A stretch of 64,000 bases of DNA from the NCBI GenBank assembly GCA_047967505.1, contig CM106540.1; one strand, given 5' to 3'. Below are positions 58,350 to 64,000 of the stretch, piece by piece. The notes under the pieces are model-generated. The model made no database searches. It was given only the letters and a program-made list of their open reading frames with translations, and was not told the origin of the DNA. The stretch comes from Dipteris shenzhenensis. Lineage: Eukaryota > Polypodiophyta > Polypodiopsida > Gleicheniales. The translations under genes and the position numbers were made by a program. Positions within the stretch are counted from its first letter, which is position 1; every line of letters begins with the position of its first letter.

Positions 58350-58691
58350 TGTTGGGATAAGTATGATCAAGGGCTTGCTCTAAGGTGCATGTGTGCATCT
58401 AGGGGAGTCACATGTGTGTTTGTGTGTGTTGTAAAGGCACATCAAGTGCTATGTGTCTAGTGTGTAACCTAAGTGATGATGTAAGACAAAGGCAATCCCA
58501 CTGATGTAGGGACTGATTCCCACTGATGTAGGAGCTGATTGCCACTTATGTAGGAAAGGTATTACCTTCTCCCCCTTTCTATAAGAGAGAGTCCTCTCTC
58601 TCACAATCATAATAGTGAACTACAATCTTTCTTTCATTGTGCTCTCACACCTTTTGCAAGATGCATCTATTCTATCCTATAGGATTCTACA
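58350..58691 (+). repeat. 5' LTR of gag-only element copy 2
   Basis: 342 bp, TGTTGGGATAAG to GATTCTACA; preceded by the target duplication TTTAA, followed after two bases by the primer site. CTTTCTATAAGAGAGAG at about 58575-58591 holds a TATA-like element. Confidence 0.93.
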
Positions 58692-59587
58692 CTTGGTATC
58701 AGAGCTTTAGGTTCTAGATCTAGCCTAGCCTAGCATTTGATGCTTTCTCTAGCATAAACTACTAGTTTTCTCTAAGCTTCTTCATCTTCTCCATTTTCCT
58801 CCTTCTTCCCCAAATCTGTGAGAGACCTATTCTCTCTACCTACAAGCGACCATTGTTGAAACACTTTGAGCTACAGACTCCTAGTGTACGGGCAAGCTTT
58901 TAGCTGCAAGCAATTAGAGAGTTCTCCTCTATACACGCAATGCCAACACAAAGACTACTCGATGATCTATCGTGTAATGCCGCCTCTGTGCTTACCCTTT
59001 TGCAAATTCCTCTGAGCCCGAGTTGCATGACACTACAAGCAAGTTGCTATTGAAATATGAGCTCGTTTGGTCAAGAAATGGAGGCACAGCAAACAAAAAA
59101 CCAGTCGGATTTCTCAAAGCTTGGCTATGGCGACCTTGCATAACATTGTGCCCTTCCTTGGTGGTGGACCTTCTCTATGTAAGGCCTTTCTTCCTGCATA
59201 AAAATCCCCTTGAATAGAGCTATGAGCTATGAGAATTGCACCCTCCAAGTTCAGGCCTCTATTTTGGACAGTTTTGACAATGCTGTGAGTTTGATGCTAC
59301 ATTAGATGCTACTTTAGCATTTCTGATGTTTTAAAGTGTTGAATAGCATTAGTACATCTGTGGCTATAGCTTTCCTTTAAGTTGCTATACCTAGATTTGC
59401 TTGGAATACTTTCGTTTAGCCACCTCTATGAAGCATGCAAGTTGAAGCATCATTTCCATTATGATTTGTAGTATGGAATTTGGTTACAAGGCTTTGCTAC
59501 ACTAAATGCTTGTACTTTGAAGTTTTTCAACTCTTTTTAGCCTTGTACGAGAGAAGAAACTACCCATTTTGGGTCAGACCCTCTCAT

Positions 59588-60417
59588 GGCTACCTTCTTA
59601 AATATGGATAAGTTCAATGGTAAAGGCTTTCACACATGGCAGATGAAAGTTAAGTTTGCATTGATGAGGAAAAACCTCTGGGGGATTGTTAAACCTGCTT
59701 CAACTTCTTCTTCAACAACCTCTAATGCTAGAGAATCCTCAGCTCTGACATGCCTGGCATGAGATCCTACTAGAGAGGAGAAAGCCTATGGCATCATTAG
59801 GAGATGACTATATTCATCACATTTCTGATTTGGAGTCTCCTTCTGAAGCTTGGCAGAAGCTTGATATTATTTTTGGTGCTAGCTCTTACATCTCAAAATT
59901 GTCACTTAAGATTGCTTTCTTTAAATTGAAGATGGCTAGTGGCACTCCTTTGGTTGCCCATGTCAATCACATGTGGAGTCTCATGACTCAACTTGCTTCT
60001 ATCAACTCTCCAATCACTACAGATGATGCAATGGCAGTGTTGCTCAAAAGTATGCCTGAAGATTATGATCATGTTGTTACCACTTTGAAAAATCTTCCTA
60101 ATCCTACTCTTGAAGGTCTTATTACTGCTGTTTAAGAAGAAGAAAGGCACATGGAACTCCGGAGAGGCAATGACATAGCCTATGCCATAAAAACTCAAAA
60201 GGGCAAGTTTTCACCTTGCAGACATTGTGGGAAGATTAATCACCTCTCAAAAGATTGCTTCAAGATCAATCCTTGCAAACATTGTGGCAAAAACAATCAC
60301 CATGAAAAGTATTGTAAAGCCAAAAAGGAAGCAACTACAAAGCCAGAAACTGCCAATCTACTTTCAGTCGATGTGCCTCCACAAGATGAGGCCTCCTATG
60401 AAGACTATGCTTTTTAA
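59588..60417 (+). pseudogene. Copia-type gag (UBN2-like) with two CCHC knuckles, lightly broken
   Basis: It starts MATFLNMDKFNGKGFHTWQM at 59588, a typical copia gag opening. A stop and a frameshift near 59760-59800 lead into the open frame 59788-60135 (HISDLESPSEAWQKLDIIFG, LKIAFFKLKMASGTPLVAHV, LLKSMPEDYDHVVTTLKNLP), which is the UBN2 capsid-like domain. One stop separates it from 60151-60417, with knuckles CRHCGKINHLSKDC and CKHCGKNNHHEKYC and the end PPQDEASYEDYAF. The stop follows directly; no protease begins. Only about three lesions separate it from a full ~275-residue gag. The same tail in copy 1 shows that the gag ends here by design and not by truncation. Confidence 0.87.
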
Positions 60418-60708
60418 GCATTTTTTTGTTTATCATCACTTGGTCAAATTTTGAGGTTCTCTACCTGAGTAGTACTTCAAAAAGAATATGTTATGTCTTT
60501 TGTAAATCACCTCTGGTCACCATATGATGTAGACCATGTGATATGTGTTTTCTCTATCCCATTTCTGTGAACCTCACACCCTTGGGAACCCTTGCTAGCA
60601 TGAGATCCTAGCCATAGATTTATCCTTGACCACCATGAGATGGCATGAGAAACTATGAGACTAGATGTATCCTTGACACTGCAAGAGGCAACCCCTTGAG
60701 GGGGGGTA

Positions 60709-61050
60709 TGTTGGGATAAGTATGATCAAGGGCTTGCTCTAAGGTTGTGTGCATCTAGGGGAGTCACATGTGTGCTTGTGTGTGTTGTAAAGGCACATCA
60801 AGTGCTATGATGTGTCTAGTGTGTGACCTAAGTGATGATGTAAAACAAAGGCAATCCCACTGATGTAGGGATTGATTCCCACTGATGTAGGAGCTGATTG
60901 CCATTTATGTAGGGAAGGTATTACCTTCTCCCCCTTTCTATAAGAGAGAGTCCTCTCTCTCACAATCATAATAGTGAACTACCATCTTTCTTTCATTGTG
61001 CTCTCACACCTTTTGCAAGATGCATCTATTCTATCCTATGGGATTCTATA
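60709..61050 (+). repeat. 3' LTR of gag-only element copy 2
   Basis: 342 bp, about 97% identical to 58350-58691; followed by TTTAA at 61051-61055. Confidence 0.93.
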
Positions 61051-61111
61051 TTTAAGTAGATAGGTAAGTGGTCAGTAGTCTATTATAGTGAGGCACATAG
61101 AAGAAGAAGAG

Positions 61112-61545
61112 TCTTGTGGGTAAAGGACTTGAATTCAAACCATCTATGCGGTGAGCATTACACCATGCACACTTCCTTTTTTGTTTTTGGATTTTATGCA
61201 TCTCCGTGTTTAGGTAGAGACATTGAATTAAAACCACCTAGGCACTAGGCCTATTGGGACACTCATCTCTTTTATGTTTTTTGGTCTTCCATACTTTATT
61301 TAGGTACAGAACTTCGAGCTCAAACCACCTACGTGGTAAGTTTTCTAGCATGTGCACTCCCTCTATAGCTTCTGACTAATGCATTTTTTTGTTTAGGTAG
61401 AGTAATTTGAATTAAAACCATTTTAAGCAACAAGTGTGTTGGCACACTCACCTCACTTGCATGTGTGGATCTTTCACATCTCTCTTTAGGTACAAAAATT
61501 TGATTTCAGCCATTTGGGTGGAATATATTCTAACATGAGGCACTT
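61112..61545 (-). repeat. ~91-bp tandem array with a tRNA-like B box in each unit
   Basis: The anchor TTTAGGTA(G/C)A recurs at about 61208, 61298, 61391 and 61483, with a related GGGTAAAGGACTTG at about 61119, so there are five units of 90-93 bp. Read on the minus strand, the units contain GGTTTGAATTC, GGTTTTAATTC, GGTTTGAGCTC or GGTTTTAATTC, close to the Pol III B box GGTTCGANTCC. Some 20-40 bases before it are weaker A-box-like words such as TGCATGGTGTAATG. No complete cloverleaf could be drawn, so I call it tRNA- or SINE-derived and not a tRNA gene. Confidence 0.6.
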
Positions 61546-61584
61546 TTTTAGTTCACTGATGGAGACATCATCATAAGTTGAGTG

Positions 61585-61735
61585 TTGTGTAGTCACAAAT
61601 CAGACACTCAATGCCTAAGATTCTGTATTTGATAGGTTTAATTCCTACCAAATATACTCATTGCATGATCACAAATTAATCACTCATTGCTTAATATTTT
61701 GTATAGTATTTGAGCTATTCAATTCCTATTAGATT
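61585..61735. repeat. ~77-bp near-tandem duplication
   Basis: GTCACAAATCAGACACTCAATGCC... near 61592 is echoed by GATCACAAATTAATCACTCATTGC... near 61668, with similar TTTGATAGGTTTAATTCCTA-like ends. The similarity is moderate. Confidence 0.6.
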
Positions 61736-61906
61736 CAAGAGAATGCATTGTCTTGATGCATGGGCATTGAGAGGATTAGATGCATTCAAAGAAAATTGTC
61801 CATGGGGAGATATCTTTGCATTCAAAGGAAAAAGGCCATGGAAAAATACCATTTGCTTCCAATTCCCTTATCCTTTTGGATCTCAAGCATCAACATGCAT
61901 AAGATC

Positions 61907-61952
61907 CAAAGACACAAATGGGTTGGCATCAAAGACACAAATGGGTTGGCAT
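61907..61952. repeat. 23-bp exact tandem duplication
   Basis: CAAAGACACAAATGGGTTGG plus CAT occurs at 61907-61929 and 61930-61952. Confidence 0.95.
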
Positions 61953-64000
61953 GTTTACAACCTAGATAGTTTGAATTTGAAGTTCTATACCTCAAAATAA
62001 ACAGGACTTTGAATCAAAAACATCAAGGATTTTAGCACAGTATTGGAGAAATGTGGTACATACTAATATGAACTAGAATCCCTTGAAAAAAATGCTCATT
62101 CATTGAGCATACACATAGTCCTTGAATTCCCAAACTTTTTGTTTAACTTTACAAATATAATTATAGTTTTACCATAGTTTAGTATTGATAAACCAAGATT
62201 TCAGTGAGCTTTATGTAGACTTCAAAGTATACCATAGTTCTTAAGATTCACACAAGTTCTCTTCTTTAGTTTGATGAAATCTTAAAGCAATGGAGATCCC
62301 TAGAGAGAGACAAACTCCACTCAGGGTTTCCCTAACATGTGGCTCCCATTTCATAATCATAACTTTAGGGCAAATTGGCATAACCTCGAAGAATGCTTTG
62401 GGTGCCCACAAGCTTAGAGAGATCACTTATCCAACATTGGTCTAAGAACAAGTTGTTCCAACTAGATTAGAGGGTAGCACACATTATACAATTCATGTAT
62501 CTACTTGGTGCCACTGATCCATGAGCTTTCATGGACTCTAAAAGCTGAACAACTTTAGTCACAGGTCATAGCAAACAATTTGGCAAACTACACCTACATT
62601 GAGTGTACCCACACGCACAACTACATGGAGGGCCAATAGCCTAATGGTTGTTTGGATGAAAAGACACATGCACAATTGAAAGTGCCATCACACCTCCATA
62701 AAGAGAGGTAGATCCCTTTGTTTTGAGAAAATGTAGGGGTAGAATTCTTCCATGTATTGCACCTCTATTCCCACCCTCCTCTTGTGATTGTGTTTGTGAG
62801 TGGGATATAAGAAAATCCTTGCCACCCTCTTTATAATTTCTCTTACAACTTGAGCAAGTAATCTCTTGATCTCTACCCATATCGACTCTTTTCTCTATTG
62901 GGATTTCTAGCTTGAATTATATGTCCAACAAGCCTAGCATGTTTTGTAATTAATTATGTGCATGTGTAAGGAAAACACACTAACTGAGCTAGGAAGAGTG
63001 ACAAAATATTTAGTTTTTTATTGTTTTCTTTTCATTGTATTGTAGTAGTGCAAGAATTAGGAAAAAAAGTGAATTTGATGTAGTGGTCTTTTGGCCCAAG
63101 TAGTCCTCTTATCTCATGAGCTAACTACCTTTAACATGGGGTTCCTAATATAGTGTTAGCAATGAGATGGGAAATAACTATGAGGTTGGGATTTTGAGGA
63201 ATATATTAGTCTAGACCTTCACCTCTATAGTTCCCTTCACAAAAAAGGATCTACATTACACTTTGCAAAATAACATTGTAGAAGTATGAACATATGCATC
63301 ATACAAACTTATTTTCTCTTTATATCCCTCTCCATCTAACCATCCTGCATGCTTGCATTTAGAAACTTGTGGGAGGTAGATAGGCATTGGAAATGTCTCC
63401 TCCATGCAAAACGTACATAAACATTAGTTTAACATCTCATTAGGATCTCTTTGTATGTACAACAAAAAGGGTACATACGGGTATGATGAAGTGAGCCCAC
63501 TACAATACTCAATACTACCACAAAGTTAACTAGCCATCCATTTAGGTATGTATACTCCTATCATCCACTTTGCGGGCTGCCCACCAAGCATGAATGTGTC
63601 TATATTTAGCAATTGCTTCTTTTGGCATCAAGCATAATCTACATACTCCTTATAGCATTCTCATTGCGCCAACCTTATTTGCCACACGAACTAAAAGATA
63701 TCCCCTAGTAGCTGGCCATGATCTCTCATAACTTGGTTCATGCATCCCCAAAACATGATTTGGAATTGAGAATATACCTCCTTGAATTCACTGTTGCAAT
63801 GTTTAGCAACTCTTGCATAGTAGAAAAGCACTACAGGCAATTTTTGTTTTTTACTTACCAAGTGTCAATATAAAATAAGGTTTTAGTTACCTTGGTTCAT
63901 ACAAATGGGCTTTCATTATTGTCTACCCCCATGAATGCAATATGTGTGATCAGTATCAACTTATACAAAATTTCAGCTCCCCATCCCCCTCTTTCCTTAT
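61953..64000. other. AT-rich stretch to the window end, nothing recognised
   Basis: Short frames only (62241-62426, 62641-62880 minus). No LTR ends, tandem arrays, RNA genes or protein domains could be identified. Confidence 0.45.

Larger units (their letters stand above)
58350..61050 (+). mobile_element. Small gag-only copia-type LTR element, copy 2 (2,701 bp)
   Basis: The two 342-bp LTRs (58350-58691 and 60709-61050) start TGTTGGGATAAG; they differ at about nine bases and two 3-bp indels, and the second ends TA instead of CA. The target duplication TTTAA lies at 58345-58349 and 61051-61055. The primer site TGGTATCAGAGC is at 58694-58705 and the polypurine tract CTTGAGGGGGGGTA is just before 60709. 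The interior has a leader, a gag (59588-60417) and a 3' block shared with copy 1 (GCTAGCATGAGA, ATCCTTGACCACCATGAGAT). No pol domain is present. The LTR ends and interior order match copy 1, but most of the LTR sequence differs, so they are subfamilies. Confidence 0.93.

Overview
This window looks like nuclear DNA of a land plant, most likely a seed-free vascular plant such as a fern or lycophyte; this is an inference. The evidence is two intronless pentatricopeptide-repeat (PPR) genes, one P-class and one PLS-class, inside a repeat-dominated landscape of Ty1/copia and Ty3/gypsy LTR retrotransposons, a LINE remnant, satellites and microsatellites. Nothing prokaryotic is present (no operons, CRISPR array, phage or plasmid genes), and I see no convincing rRNA or tRNA gene.

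Layout. 1-2.9 kb: a 960-bp-spaced direct repeat, a degenerate ~235-bp satellite whose units fold on themselves, and compound microsatellites. 4.1-6.7 kb (+): an intact P-class PPR gene with about 21 repeats. 7.2-11.5 kb: GC-rich, transposon-derived non-coding DNA with several LTR-type TATA boxes and one clear copia-type primer binding site on the minus strand. 11.5-17 kb (+): a relic of a small LTR family, then two decayed Ty3/gypsy pol regions, then a polypyrimidine tract. 17.3-20.9 kb: nothing recognised. 20.9-26.8 kb: an AGTGCTA-type minisatellite, a CT microsatellite, an AT-palindrome tract and a 3.7-kb palindrome-rich satellite.

26.8-36.7 kb is a nest. A plus-strand copia element (A) was split in its gag by a minus-strand copia element (27199-32238, 5-bp duplication GCCCG) and in its protease region by a 2.2-kb gag-only LTR element (33370-35580, duplication AAAGA). 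Removing both insertions makes the flanking host codons contiguous. 36.9-38.7 kb holds an unrecognised, broken coiled-coil-rich gene. 38.8-43.0 kb is a fairly young, 5'-truncated minus-strand copia (B) with a 468-bp tandem duplication at its LTR end. Gypsy and copia fragments follow at 43.4 and 45.9 kb.

47.0-49.0 kb (-): a PLS-class PPR gene with five P-L-S triplets that stops inside its E1 region, where a 2-base shift appears to cut it short. A LINE 3' end (49.1-50.2 kb, -) lies just upstream of it. 52.7-57.3 kb: a gypsy-type element with two ~385-bp LTRs, a tRNA-Asp-like primer site and a decayed gag but no pol. 58.35-61.05 kb: a second full-length copy of the small copia-type gag-only family (342-bp LTRs, duplication TTTAA). 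61.1-61.5 kb: a ~91-bp tandem array carrying a tRNA-like B box on the minus strand. The rest to 64 kb is AT-rich and featureless.

The host genes are the two PPR genes, which would act on organellar RNA. Most other recognisable sequence is mobile or satellite DNA. The most notable material is the set of gag-only LTR elements of both superfamilies, the palindrome-built satellites and the tRNA-like tandem array.
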